Shown: in pieces, positions 9,680 through 20,400 of the stretch
How positions within the stretch are numbered: position 1 is the stretch's first letter
How the letters are laid out: every line of letters begins with the position of its first letter
Source: Budorcas taxicolor
Taxonomy: Eukaryota; Chordata; Mammalia; Artiodactyla; Bovidae
DNA length: 64,000 nucleotides
Reading direction: 5' to 3'
Assembly (NCBI RefSeq): GCF_023091745.1
Contig: NC_068921.1
Span: forward strand, 11,922,001-11,986,000
Notes under the pieces: model-generated
Seen by the model: the letters and a program-made list of their open reading frames with translations, nothing else
The model's database searches: none
What the model was told of the DNA's origin: nothing
Translations under genes and position numbers: made by a program

Positions 9680-10418
9680 ATATGTAGACTTGATGAAAGT
9701 CAAAGAGGAGAGTGAAAAAGTTGGCCTAAAGCTCAACATTCAGAAAACGAAGATCATGGCATCTGGTCCCATCACTGCATGGGAAATAGATGGGGAAACA
9801 GTGGATATAGTGTCAGACTTTATTTTTTTGGGCTCCAAAATCACTGTGGATAGTGATTGCAGCCATGAAATTAAAAGACACTTACTCCTTGGAAGGAAAG
9901 TTATGACCAACCTAGATAGCATATTCAAAAGCAGAGACATTACTTTGCCAACAAAGGTCTGTCTAGTCAAGGCTATGGTTTTTCCTGTGGTCATGTATGG
10001 ATGGAAGAGTTGAACTGTGAAGAAAGCTGAGCGCTGAAGAACTGATGCTTTTGAACTGTGGTGTTGGAGAAGACTCTTGAAAGTCCCTTGGACTGCAAGG
10101 AGATCCAGCCAGTCCATCTGAAGGAGATCAGCCCTGGGATTTCTTTGGAAGGAATGATGCTAAAGCTGAAGCTCCAGTATTGGCCACCTCATGCGAAGAG
10201 TTGACTCATTGGAAAAGACTCTGATGCTGGGAGGGATTGGGGGCAGGAGGAGAAGGGGAAGACAGAGGATGAGATGGCTGGATGGCATCACCGACTTGAT
10301 GGATGTGAGTCTGAGTGAACTCCGGGAGTTGGTGATGGACAGGGAGGCCTGGCGTGCTGCGATTCATGGGGTCGCAAAGTCAGACATGACTGAGTGACTG
10401 AACTGAACTGAACTGTGA
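9680..10418 (+). mobile_element. BovB LINE, 5'-truncated
   Basis: 3' part of a BovB (RTE-type) retrotransposon. The translated frame has LNIQKTKIMASGPIT, DFIFLGSKIT, HEIKRHLLLGRK and LPTKVCLVKAM, the C-terminal part of the reverse transcriptase ORF. The frame is broken by a stop at about 10014 and resumes later with RVDSLEKTLMLG and RMRWLDGITD. It ends with the typical gactgaactgaactgaac tail. It cannot encode a working protein. Confidence 0.93.
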
Positions 10419-10458
10419 CACACATATTAGATCTGATTTACATGTATGTGTGTGTATG

Positions 10459-10683
10459 TTGGGCTTCCCTGGTGGCTCAGTGGTAGGGAATCTACCTGCT
10501 GCGTAGGAGCCACAGGAGATGCGGGTTTGACCCCTGGGTCGGGAAGATTTCCTGGAGAAGGAAAGGGCTACCCAGTCCAGTATTCTTGCCTGGAGAATCC
10601 CATGGACAGAGGAGCCTGGTGGGCTACAGTCCATAGGATCGCAGAGTCAGACATAATTGAAGTGACTCAGCACGAACGCACAC
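10459..10683 (+). mobile_element. Bov-tA SINE
   Basis: Head gggcttccctggtggctcag, body gagaatcccatggacagagg, tail cgcagagtcagacataattg. Nearly full length. Confidence 0.9.
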
Positions 10684-11112
10684 ATGTCTAGTATGTCTAA
10701 ATACAATGTAGACGCACATCCCTAATCTCTGATGCTACGAAAATAGTAGACGCCTGTTACTTTGAATATGATTTGAGCATGAACTGAGCTTGACACCTTG
10801 ATGTAAAAGGCAAAGTGTATAAAATACTGCTTAATTTTATTGGTAGACAAATCAATTTGCTATTTATTTTATTGTTGGTTCAATATAAGCTGAAAAATAA
10901 ATAACTGAAAATATTGCTGCTCATCTAAATATAAGGTAGAAGATCCCATCCCCTCAGCTGGTTGTCAGCTGCTTGAGGGCAGCCACTCTGGCTTCTGTTT
11001 CTCCCCCACGCCCCTCACTAGCCCTGACAACGGGAAGCCCGTGAAACAGCACGTGTCAGCTACTCAAACCTCTCTATCCCTGCCCTCTGCTGTACCCTAA
11101 GGTGGCACTTAC
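10684..11112. other. VWA8 intron, nothing recognised
   Basis: Unique sequence up to the donor gtaagt (minus strand, 11107-11112) of the next exon. Confidence 0.45.
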
Positions 11113-11351
11113 CTGGCTGCTTGATCGCCTAAAGATCCAATAAAGATGGCAAAAGCATTTACTTGAGGGTTGCTTGTCAGGATCTGGGCAAACTTGGCAG
11201 GGTGTATTCCATAGCGAGACAGGTTGGCATCACTTAAGACGATGACAAAGTACTCATCAGCTTCTTCTTTGACGATTTCCTTGATGGCATGTTCTGTCCC
11301 CTCTAAGGTGTGGTCCCCACTCATGCAGAACTGAGCGTGGGCATGCATCGT
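11113..11351 (-). CDS. VWA8: VWA8 penultimate exon (VWA domain core)
   Basis: 239 nt, 79 full codons plus two bases of a split arginine codon. It starts in phase with TMHAHAQFCMSGDHTLEGTE and ends GSLGDQAA plus AG. The acceptor is tacccccag and the donor gtaagt. It carries two parts of the metal-binding VWA fold: the threonine-bearing loop SGDHT and the strand-loop VIVLSDAN with its aspartate. RYGIHPAKFAQIL and VNAFAIFIGS follow, the late helix and strand of the domain. Confidence 0.97.
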
Positions 11352-11615
11352 CTGGGGGTAAGAGACATGGCACAAAAGCCACTAATGAGAAGCTTTCTTT
11401 AAAGAAAAAAAAAACAACAACACGATTTTTTTGTTGACAGTGAGAAAGCACAAATACTCTGAGCGAGTTCTATGTAATTTGCACCTTAGACTGACCACAG
11501 TACACAGTGATACCTGGATGTGGTCAAGAGTTTTGTTAAAAACAGGAAATGTTCCAACACGATCCCAGTCGACACTGAGTTTTAAGACTCAAGCTGCCAT
11601 TTAAAGTGAGAATAT

Positions 11616-11810
11616 GTAGGGACTTCCCTGGTGGTCCAGGGGTTAAGAGTCTGCCTTCCAGTGCAGGGGACGTTGGTGCCATCCCTGGTTGAGGAACTGT
11701 GATCCCACATGCTGGGGGCTAAGGAGGGGACACGCAACTACTACTGAGTCCTCAGGCCGCAGTGAAGACCCAGCACAGCCAATAAAAACAAGCAAACAAA
11801 AATCCAAAAA
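11616..11810 (+). mobile_element. CHR-type SINE
   Basis: gggacttccctggtggtcca, then ctgcaactact-like body (cacgcaactactactgag) and a cagccaataaaaa end. It matches the cetartiodactyl CHR SINE family as remembered, moderately diverged. Confidence 0.75.
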
Positions 11811-12370
11811 GCCTTACAAAAATGTCAGGAAACGTAAGAAAACATGAAGCTTGGTGTCACATGGGAGAATGGAGAAAACACAGGAGAAAAATAAGGAATG
11901 GTTTGGATTTCCAATAAACAAAGTTCTAATATTAAGCACTGTTCTTAGTAGGAATGGAGGAAATTTACTCTGATAAACCTGATGAGTGTGTTTCTACTGT
12001 AGATCTAAGTATGTGAAACTGAATTTATTGTTAGAAAAATACTAAGAAATACATAAAATTGGGGTTAGAGAGTACTCTAGAAGGAGTCCTTCTTTTCCTT
12101 CTGAAATATGTAGGGGCTCAGAAGAACTCTATAGAATATAGACTGTAGATCCTGACACTAACCTGAGTCCCCTCAAAATACATAGGGAACAAAGTTTAGA
12201 TTTTGTATGGTATAGATCAGGAATTTTGGTATAAGTGCCTTCTCATATTAATGCTTAAATTTCTGTGAAACAGAGTCTTTTTGCTTCCAGTTAACTGCTG
12301 CTTCTTCAGTGAATCTTTTCAGCGACCAGGTGGAAGGTTTCATAATATAGAGGTAATTGAATGCATTTAC
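11811..12370. other. VWA8 intron, nothing recognised
   Basis: Unique sequence; ends at the donor gtaaat (minus strand) of the exon at 12371. Confidence 0.45.
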
Positions 12371-12469
12371 CTTGAGAATTTCTAGTCTTTGCTTGTTGTC
12401 CTTGGGGACTTTGTTAATTGGAACTAGACCAATGTTGTATCCATCTCCAGAGTGTCCAGCGATGTCATA
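12371..12469 (-). CDS. VWA8: VWA8 third-last exon
   Basis: 99 nt, exactly 33 codons, phase 0 at both ends. It reads YDIAGHSGDGYNIGLVPINK and ends QRLEILK. The acceptor is cttgcctgtag and the donor gtaaat. It supplies the second strand of the VWA fold and the following loop. Human VWA8 as I remember it has valine where this copy has the alanine of DIAG; this is a mild change if true. Confidence 0.96.
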
Positions 12470-12739
12470 CTACAGGCAAGAGAATCAGATTTAGAATCCT
12501 CTGTCCACTAAAAAATGGTCACTGGACCTATAAAGCGTCCAACTTTGTTTTGTTATTGCCCAGAATTGCCAAACATAAGTCCATGGGTGTTTACCAACAA
12601 AGGCAAAAAAAGTCCATGCTCCTTCCCTTCCGGTCCATTCTCACGTGATCTCTGCTCTCCAGACGCAGGGAGAGAGTATGAGGAGGGCTTCAGGGGCTAT
12701 CAAGAATTCTGTTCTTAACTTTCAGGGGGAGAGCTTCAC

Positions 12740-12772
12740 AAAACATACACATATGTACACACACACCCCACA
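12740..12772. repeat. Short imperfect CA-rich run
   Basis: aaacatacacatatgtacac followed by a short (ca)n run. Confidence 0.7.
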
Positions 12773-12773
12773 C

Positions 12774-13695
12774 TGTCATTAAGCAGAATTCTAAGGTGGC
12801 CTCCAAGATTCCTGGCGCCTTTGGTATATACAACCTATACAGTCTTCTCCCCGTAGATGTGGGCAGGACCTCAGGATTATATTATGTAAGGAGGCCAAAG
12901 GGATTCTGCAGATGTAATTAAGGTTACTAATCATCTGGATCTGAGTTGATCAAAACAAAGATTATCTGGATGGGCCTAATTTAATCACATGAGCCCTTAA
13001 AAAGTTGAGAGATTTTTTTCTTGCTGATGGTGGAAGGGAAAGATAGATTTGAGTGTGGGGAAATTTGATATGTGGGAGTTATCTGTGGTTTAGATGGTGG
13101 GCACCACAGAGCAGGACCCCAAGAATCACATCTAGGAATGACCCTGCCTAAGAGCCAGCACTGAAACAGGGACCTCAGTTCTACAACCTCAAGGAACCAA
13201 ATTCTGCCAGTCTGAATGGGCTTGAAAGCAGATTCTTCACCAGAGCCTTCGAGTAAGAGCCCAGGCTGGCTGACATCCTGATTTCAGCCTTGTAAGACTC
13301 TAAGCGGAGAACTCAAGTGAGCCTGCCTGGAGTTCTCAACTACAGAACTGTGACTTTAACAGGTATTGCTTTAAGAAGCTACTGCTGCTGCTGCTAAGTT
13401 GCTTCAGTCGTGTCCGACTCTGTGCGACCCCATAGACAGCAGCCCACCGGGCTCCCCGTCCCTGGGATCCTCCAGGCAAGAACACTGGAGTGGGTTGCCA
13501 TTTCCTTCTCCAATGCATGAAGGTGAAAAGTGAAAGTGAAGTCGCTCAGTTGTGTCCGACTCTTAGCAACCCCATGGACTGCAGCCTACCAGGCTCCTCC
13601 GTCCATGGGACTTTCCAGGCAAGAGTACTGGAGTGGGGTGCAAGAAGCTAAGTCTATGGTAATTTGTTACACGGCAGTAGAAAACTAATACACAT
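12774..13695 (+). mobile_element. Ancient solo LTR (ERVL/MaLR-like)
   Basis: Starts tgtcattaagcagaattcta and ends aaactaatacaca, giving the TG...CA ends of an LTR. Internal phrases such as ggattctgcagatgtaatta and gtggtttagatggtgggcac, with a near-terminal ggtaatttgttacacggcag, resemble old mammalian LTRs as remembered. A Bov-A2 insertion at 13382-13641 splits it. No internal viral genes are present. The exact family is uncertain. Confidence 0.5.
13382..13641 (-). mobile_element. Bov-A2 SINE, antisense, with TSD
   Basis: ctgctgctgctgctaagt at the left is the reverse of the agcagcagc tail. Two unit bodies follow, divided by tctccaatgcatgaaggtga. aagaagcta flanks it at 13373-13381 and 13642-13650, a 9-bp target-site duplication. 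It is inserted in the ancient LTR. Confidence 0.92.
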
Positions 13696-13699
13696 ACTT

Positions 13700-13771
13700 T
13701 TTTTTTCCTGAACACAAAAGTGAATATATTCACTGTAGAAGTTATAGAAAAGCACAAAACAGAAAGTAAAG
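13700..13771. repeat. Possible old LINE fragment, left part
   Basis: gaatatattcactgtagaag..gaaaagcacaaaacagaaag resembles ancient L1 sequence that resumes after the BovB insertion with aagtaaaaattatccatg near 14526. Confidence 0.35.
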
Positions 13772-14524
13772 AGGAACTAAAGAGCCTCTCAATGAGGGTG
13801 AGAGAGGAGAGAGAAAAAGCTGACTTAAAATTCAACATTCAAAAAACTAAGATAATGGCACCTGGTCCCATCACTTCATGGCAAATAGAAGGGGGAAAAG
13901 TGGGCAAAAGTGGAAGCAGTGACAGACTTTATTTTCCTGGGCTCCAAAATCACTGTGGATAGTAACTGCAGCCATGAAATTCAAAGATGCCTGCTCCTTG
14001 GAAGAAAAGCTATGACAAACCCAGACAGTGTATTAAAAAGCAAAGACATCACTTTGTTGACAAAAGGTCCTTATAGGCAAAGCTATGGTTTTTCCAGTAG
14101 TCATGTACACATGTGAGAGCTGGACCCTCCCTAAAGAAGACTGGGCACTGAAGAAGTGAAGCTTTCAAACCGTGGTGTTGGAGAAGACTCTTGAGAGTCC
14201 TTGGACAGCAAAATCAAACCAGTCCATCCTAAAGGAAATCAACCCTGAATATTCATTGGAAGGGCTGAAGGTGAAGCTCCAATCCTCTGGCCATCTGATG
14301 TGAAGAGCCGACTCACTGGAAAAGACCTCAGTGCTGGGAAAGATGGCAGGCGAAAGAAGAAAGTGGTGGCAGAGGATGCGATGGCTGGATGGCATCACTG
14401 ACTGACGGACAGGAGTTTGAGCAAGCTCTGGGAGCTGGTGGAGGACAGAGGAGCCTGGCTTGCTGCAATCACGGGGTTGCAAAGAGTTGGATACGACTTA
14501 GCAACGGAAAGATAACAACAACAA
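13772..14524 (+). mobile_element. BovB LINE, 5'-truncated, older copy
   Basis: The translation has KFNIQKTKIMAPGPITSWQI, DFIFLGSKITVDSNCSHEIQ and LLLGRKAMTN, followed by frame breaks. The nucleotide sequence then follows BovB to gcaaagagttggatacgact and a caacaacaa tail. More diverged than the copy at 9680. It appears to sit in an older repeat. Confidence 0.9.
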
Positions 14525-15038
14525 AGAAGTAAAAATTATCCATGATCCCATTATTGAAAGGCAACTTCTGTTAATGGTTTCTTATATAAGTTCACACACA
14601 CACGTCAGCATCAACATGATTTTTAACTAATGGGTAACACTGACCATGTGATTTTATAATCTGCTTTTCTATTTAATAGTGCATGACAGAGATTATTCAG
14701 TTAAGCAAATACCTTTTAAATTCGCTCTCTCACAATGCACAAGAGAAAGTCCTGTCTGCTGAGAAAAGGCTGGAATTGAGACAGGGTATTGCATTTCTAC
14801 AGAACTTGGGAAGAAGTTTGGGATTTGAGGCAACTATAATTGGAACAAGGTGGTTCTCTCCAATTGCGGGGTTTGCCCCTGAATTCCCTTTCTCCTCTCG
14901 TTTTCCTCTAAGAATTTTTTGTGATACTGACATAAAGATTGGAATAGACCTCAGGGCATTTGAGCAACTGGGGGATCTGAAAAGAAAATTCTGGGTGTGA
15001 GTCTGGGGCAAAATATTTTAGGGATTACTTGGAGTGCT
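14525..15038. other. VWA8 intron; possible old L1 then unique DNA
   Basis: aaaattatccatgatcccat..tctatttaatagtgcatgac may be the continuation of the repeat before the BovB. The 105-residue plus-strand frame at 14683-15000 has no recognisable domain and is taken as chance. Confidence 0.35.
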
Positions 15039-15125
15039 ATGGGCTTCCCTGGTGGCTCAGCTGGTAAAGCCTGCAATGCAGGAGACCCAGATTCAATCCC
15101 TGGGTTGGAAAGATACTGGAATGCT
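15039..15125 (+). mobile_element. Bov-tA SINE, 3'-truncated
   Basis: atgggcttccctggtggctc..ctgcaatgcaggagacccag..tccctgggttggaaagatac; only the tRNA-like head and a short body remain. Confidence 0.8.
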
Positions 15126-15225
15126 AAGGGTCAAAATACTTAAGAATCACTACTATCTATTCACCATCAGTCAACAGCTGTCTTTTGAACACCTACCACA
15201 TGCAAAACACTGCTTAAGGTATTGA

Positions 15226-15405
15226 AAGTGTTAGTAGCTCAAGTCATGTCTGACTCTTTGTGACCCCTTGGACTGTAGCCCACCAGGCTCCTCTGTCCAT
15301 GAGATTCTCCACGCAAGAATTCTGGAGCGGTTTGTCATTTCCTTCTCCAGGGGATCTTTCCGACCCAGGGATCAAACCCGGGTCTCCTGCACTGAGGGAA
15401 GTCCT
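15226..15405 (-). mobile_element. Bov-tA SINE, antisense
   Basis: gtcatgtctgactctttgtg at the left through aacccgggtctcctgcactg at the right, then agggaagtcc. The head end is slightly shortened. Confidence 0.85.
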
Positions 15406-16315
15406 AAGGTGTTGAGGGGAATGCAGTGATTTCTTTTCATGTCTATTCTTTTATATCCGGTGAGTTTTTTGAGGGCAAGCCTGTATCTTATTCATCTTAA
15501 CACATTTTATTATCTATGAGTAGCCCTGCTGCGTTTATTGTTGAAATGCTTTGAAGGAGTTGCAATCAAGTTTGGAAATTAAAGAAGCTTTGCTTTCCCA
15601 TGTGCGCTACATTCTTTCACAAATAAGTTCTGCAGAAGCTGGAATGCATTTTTTTCCTCCCAGCACTCATGTGATACATGGTGGTTAACCCAAGCTAGCT
15701 GACAAAAACAACCCATAACATAACTGAAATCATGGTATTTAGAATGAAAAGTAGAACATTTTCTGTTGAAATAATTTTTATGCAAAAATAAGGAGTCAGA
15801 AGGCAGTCAGGTTACAGGGGAAGATAAGTTCTATTCTAGACCTGCTGGAACTGTGCATTTGGGGAGATGTCAGAGAAGAAACCTATTTCTTGTCATCTGC
15901 GATGTGGCTGTCACCCTCAGGAGGGGTCAGTGTGACTGTCAAGGGTGAATACACAGAAAGAGAAGAGCAGAGGAACCCAACCAAGTCTTGGGGGGCATCC
16001 TCCTCGTTGAGGTGGAAGAAGGACCCAGGGAGGAGTGAAGAAGATGCGAACGAGAAGTGGCGGATGCAGAGTACCCGGGATGGCCCTGGAAATCAGCGTG
16101 CATGGCTCAGAAGCGGCTGTGGAACAGTGCTGAGTGACATTCACCACGGCCATCCAGGAGCAGGGTGACTAATGACCTCTGGGCAGGGACTCACTGGAGG
16201 CCTTCGGGGGCACAATTTCAGTAAAAGGTTTGTGGTATGAGATAGAAACAGAACAGCATCTAGACAGGTGTCTGGGGAGAGGTGCCCGCATTTCATAGGC
16301 ACCTCACTGCCTATA
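15406..16315. other. VWA8 intron, no exon or repeat recognised
   Basis: Unique sequence. The overlapping open frames at 15890-16168 show no recognisable content. Confidence 0.4.
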
Positions 16316-16530
16316 AAGACAGGAGACGACTCACTGGAAAAGACCCTGATGCTGGGAAAGACTGAGGGCAGGAGGAGAAGGGGGTGACAGAGGATGAGAT
16401 GGTTGGATGGCATCACCGACTTGATGGCTGTGAGTTTAAGCATAGTGAAGGACAAAGAAGTCTGGCGTGCTGCAGTTCATGCGGTCGCAGAGTCAGACTT
16501 GATGGAGCTACTGAGCACCAACAAGAGCGG
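16316..16530 (+). mobile_element. BovB 3' fragment
   Basis: gactcactggaaaagaccct, gggcaggaggagaagggggt, gagatggttggatggcatca and tctggcgtgctgcagttcat are in BovB order; it ends near gtcgcagagtcagacttgat. Confidence 0.85.
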
Positions 16531-16714
16531 AGGCGGTGGGGGGAGATCAGGGTCACAGTCAGAGGGCCAAGTCTGGAGAGAGGGGAAGGACACGTTTTTC
16601 CTGAGCCTAAAAGCAAGGCAGAGAGGATAAGAGTGGACAGAGACAAGCATACAATCGAAGGGATAAGCGGACAAATGAAGGCCCATATAGGATGTCTATT
16701 TAAAAGCTATAAAT

Positions 16715-16772
16715 CATGGTCTCCTGTATTACAGGTAGATTCTTTACCGTCTGAACCCCCAGGGAAGCCCAT
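16715..16772 (-). mobile_element. SINE head fragment, antisense
   Basis: tctcctgtattacaggtaga..ttctttaccgtctgaacccccagggaagccc is the reversed tRNA-like head of a Bov-tA or related SINE. Confidence 0.65.
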
Positions 16773-17632
16773 AAATCAGCCTGCAAATTGCTAAATAAAA
16801 TATGTTCTTCCTCTACTTTGATAAATAGACGTTATAATGACCTGGAAAGCCAGGGTCAAATTCCGAACACTTGGATTCTCGAAGCTCCGTGCTAGAACAT
16901 GGTGGTGTGGGCAGGACTGGCCCCTAGCTTGCAGCCCATGCCCCTCTCTCTGTTGCTGGCTCTGTCCCCAGCTCGAGGGGACAGGCGCGTGTGTGGACAC
17001 ACGCCATCACACCTTTGTGTCCGCACAGTGCTGGCTGTGCAGACCATTGGCCAGTCAGCCCAGGAAGGCGGACCTAAGAAAGACGCCCAAGAAACAGACT
17101 TGGGGTCACCCGAGCAGGACAGCTGGGGATCCCAGGACCTGGAAGCAGGTGCCAGACACAGAATCTAAGTGGGCTTGCTCCACCGGCCCCAGGGACTCTT
17201 CCCTCAATGGAAGGGCATGCTCAGAGGAGGGCCAGGGCGGGACACTAGTCTGTGCCTGGTTTTAGAGTGTTTTATTAAAAATGCAAAGGATGGTATGAAA
17301 GAATATTGGGGGAAATTTGCCAATCCACTAAAAAAGCTTGGTAAGAAACGCTTTCCAGGGATATAACAAATTCCATATATGAAAAAAAAAATCTGTGTCT
17401 AGTTTGCTGTCATTGTCATGAAAAGGTAGCAAAATTTAAAACCTAAAGGCAGCACAGCCCTGGACGATGGCATGCTGGCTTCAGCAGATGCCTGACCACG
17501 GTCACCAAGGGCTCAGCGTGAGGACGGGCCTAGATGTGGAGCAAACCTGCACAATTCCTCCACGGACGCAAGCGCCAGGCCCCGTCCAGACTGACTGACC
17601 ATGGTCACGGCAGGAACTGTTCTGAACGGAGA
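16773..17632. other. VWA8 intron, no gene recognised
   Basis: Moderately GC-rich unique sequence. The open frames at 16837-17265 show no recognisable protein. Confidence 0.4.
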
Positions 17633-17748
17633 ACAATGGCAACGACGGCAGTACCCTTGCCTGGAACATCCCATGGACAGAGGAGTCTGACCGGCTACAG
17701 TCCATCGGATCACAAGAGTCAGACACAGCTGAGCGACTAAACCACCAC
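17633..17748 (+). mobile_element. Bov-tA/Bov-A fragment
   Basis: cccttgcctggaacatcccatggacagaggag..gagtcagacacagctgagcgact, the 3' half of a Bov SINE. Confidence 0.75.
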
Positions 17749-17889
17749 TGAGAAGGGGCCAGGCAAACTGCTCTCATCATGGGGCTGTGAAGTAATCTGT
17801 TAAAACGGGAATCTTACACATGACGGGGTAAGACCAGTTCCTAGAAGCAGAAGTGAGTTTCCCTTATTTGGCTCAGACAAGGCAAAGGC

Positions 17890-17936
17890 CACACTCAGTC
17901 GTGTCCAACTCTTTGCGACCCCATGGACTGTAGCCA
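17890..17936 (-). mobile_element. Bov SINE tail fragment, antisense
   Basis: cactcagtcgtgtccaactc..gcgaccccatggactgtagcc, about 45 bp of reversed SINE or BovB tail. Confidence 0.7.
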
Positions 17937-18128
17937 TAAGAGGGCTATAAATACATATTTGACATTTTCTTCTCCTTTTAACTGATGGTTAAATATCTTA
18001 CCGACCAGATGACCATGGGTGATACTATACAAATAAGTATTTGACCATGTGGTCTGCTTACAGGGTTGACACAACTGGTCACTGCAAGGGAAAAAGTTGC
18101 TAGTTAATTATTAAACAAATAGTAGTCA

Positions 18129-18571
18129 GGCTTTTCTGGTGACTCAGGGGTGAAGAATCCGCCTGCCAACGCAGGGGGACACAGGTTGGGTCCCAGGTCT
18201 GGGAAGATCCCACGTGCCCTGGAGCAATTAAGCCCTGTGTCACATCTACTGAGTCTGTGCTCCAGAGACTCCAAGTCACAACTACTGACCCCGCGAGCCG
18301 CAGCTACTGGCCCCGCGAGCCACAACTACTGACCCTGCGAGCCACAACTACTGACCCCACGAGCCGCAGCTACTGTGGCCCGGACGCCCCGGAGCCTGCG
18401 CTCACAGCAAGGGAAGCCGTCATAACGAGAAGTCCTGGGACTGCAGCTAGAGCGCAGTCCCTACTCTTCGCAGCTAGGGAAAAGCCTGCACAGCAACGAA
18501 GACCTAGTGCAGCCAAAAGAAAAACAAAGAAAAAAATTTAAAAAACTAAAAAAAAACAAACAAAAAAACCC
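18129..18571 (+). mobile_element. CHR-type SINE with internal minisatellite and TSD
   Basis: tRNA-like head ggcttttctggtgactcagg, then a body with expanded repeats, ggacgccccggagcctgcgc, and an A-rich tail at 18520-18570. caaatagtagtca at 18116-18128 recurs at 18572-18584, a perfect 13-bp target-site duplication that fixes both ends. It is longer than a usual CHR copy because of the internal tandem repeat. Confidence 0.85.
18273..18376. repeat. 22-bp tandem repeat inside CHR SINE
   Basis: Four 22-bp units start at 18289, 18311, 18333 and 18355 (type ccccgcgagccacaactactga), preceded by a partial unit at 18273. Units differ at a few sites. The expansion keeps a plus-strand frame open by chance. 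Confidence 0.88.
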
Positions 18572-18584
18572 CAAATAGTAGTCA

Positions 18585-19762
18585 AATGAATTGCTGGATG
18601 TTCCTTATCAAAAACAGATACTGACTGACTGAACCTCCACAAACATTTTAGTCTCAAAACAGTCTATCATTTGATCAAACGATCACTTAATTATCTGCCC
18701 AGGAGAAAAAAAAGCATTCTATACTTTTTCGGGTAAATGAGATAGACAGGTGAGTTGCACACCTTCCTCCCTCCTCCCTTCCTCCCTTTATTTGCAGCAA
18801 GGAAAGTGCAGTTTGCCGAAAGATCTGCCTTTGTGTCTAGTTAGTATTACAAAGGCTGAGAAGACACACCTAAAGGACAGGATGAGGCTTTTAAAATAGT
18901 TTGCAGGCTCTGGTTCTCATCTTCCAAACGGGCTTGGGGATTCTTCTGCGTCCAAAGTAAATAAAATGCTTAAGAGGAATTCAAAGTACATCCAAATGTG
19001 AAGCATTCGCTGGCGTTACTGGGGATCATGTTAAGCTTCCATGAAAAACCATCCTTCTATGTCGTAATTATCTGGGATCTGCTCTCCAAGGATCCCAACA
19101 CACTTTATAGAGAGTAATTTGCTAATCCTCAAAATCATCTGGGTGAAAGGAAAAAGTATACAGACTCATCCATTTCTGTTTCTAATGCCTGATTCTGCCA
19201 CTTACCCAGCAGGACTCATAGAACTCTTTAAACAAGAGCCTCATTGTTGCTGTCAACCGTCTAACATTTATTTTCTTTCTTTTTTTCTGCCTAACATTTA
19301 GACCACAACTTTTTCTACGTAGCTCAAAATTTTTGTGATCATGATTTCTCCACTTTTCAGAGCCTCCCTGAAATCTCTGTGGAGTCCTGCATTTAACATC
19401 CAACATAAACATTAAACCACAGCAGCAAAGAAAAGTCTCAACTAGAGAGGACTGATTTTAATACTTTTTTTGCTTCAGAAACTTGTTTAAATACCCTTTT
19501 GCTATATTTTCTTTTGCAAATCTCATTTGTTCAGAGAAAAGCAGGAAAAAAATGAAAACAAATGCTGAGTTTCGGTCCAAGACACAAAAATTTATCATCA
19601 GATTAGAAGGATGATTTATAATATAATATTCAGATGGCAAAGAAAAGCTTTATTTCCAACAAAGAGCTATTAGCATTTTAATGAATACGGTTTGTGTTTA
19701 AATTCTGTTGGGAAGGATAATCATTTGCTACCTTTAGGAGGAACTGTGCTTTATTATACCTG
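18585..19762. other. VWA8 intron, no gene recognised
   Basis: No exon or clear repeat. The minus-strand open frame at 19182-19412 is lysine- and arginine-rich from A/T-rich codons and shows no domain. Confidence 0.4.
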
Positions 19763-19975
19763 TTGGGCTTCCCTGGTGGCTCAGGTTGTGAAGAATCTGC
19801 CTGCAACGTGGGAGATCTGGGTTCAATCCCTGGGTTGGGAAGATCCCCTGGAGGAGGGCATGGCAACCCACTCTAGTATTCTTGCTGGAGAATCCCTATG
19901 CACAGAGGAGCCTGGCGGGCTACAGTCCACAGGGTCACAAAGAGTCGGACACGACTAAGTGACTAAGCACATATC
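19763..19975 (+). mobile_element. Bov-tA SINE
   Basis: gggcttccctggtggctcag, gggttcaatccctgggttgg, gagtcggacacgactaagtg: full-length arrangement of head, body and tail. Confidence 0.92.
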
Positions 19976-20244
19976 TCTATATTTAAAGTAGCAAGAGACA
20001 ATCATCTGAGGCTATGTTGGAAGTCTGATAATGTGTGAAATTCCAATCTCCTTCTGGACGTACAAATACACCATTCTCAGGTAGGACTGCTGACAGCCAA
20101 CCAGCCAAGGATGAGACAATAAATACAATTAAAAAGGTCAAGAGATGTGCCAACAGAACTCTAGGGTGCAGACAATAATCTACAGTGTCAGTTACCGCCA
20201 AGCTTTCTTCATAGGGAAGTCAGTGTAAAGAGAAGGATGTTCTG

Positions 20245-20400
20245 GGGGTCAAAGACTCTAGACTTAGCGCCAGCTTTAACAAGCTTTGTGACCTTAGGTG
20301 AGTTACTTCACCCCTCCAAATCTTATTTCCACGTTATAGATAATGCTGGCTGAGATGACCTCTAACCCTGTGTGCTTGTAAACCGCTGAGCCTCTCTGAC
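20245..20400 (+). repeat. MIR-type ancient SINE
   Basis: caagctttgtgaccttaggtgagttactt matches the MIR core. It is followed by a diverged cctccaaatcttatttcc region. Confidence 0.6.

Noticed and set aside
9522..10013. 163-residue plus-strand open frame
   Set aside because: It joins a reversed SINE tail to the end of the BovB reverse transcriptase region; it is a by-product of two mobile elements, not a gene.
14683..15000. 105-residue open frame in an intron
   Set aside because: No domain, no splice context and no sign of coding bias; chance frames of this length are expected in 64 kb.
18257..18541. Repeat-rich 94-residue open frame
   Set aside because: It follows the 22-bp minisatellite of a CHR SINE; the frame has no independent support.
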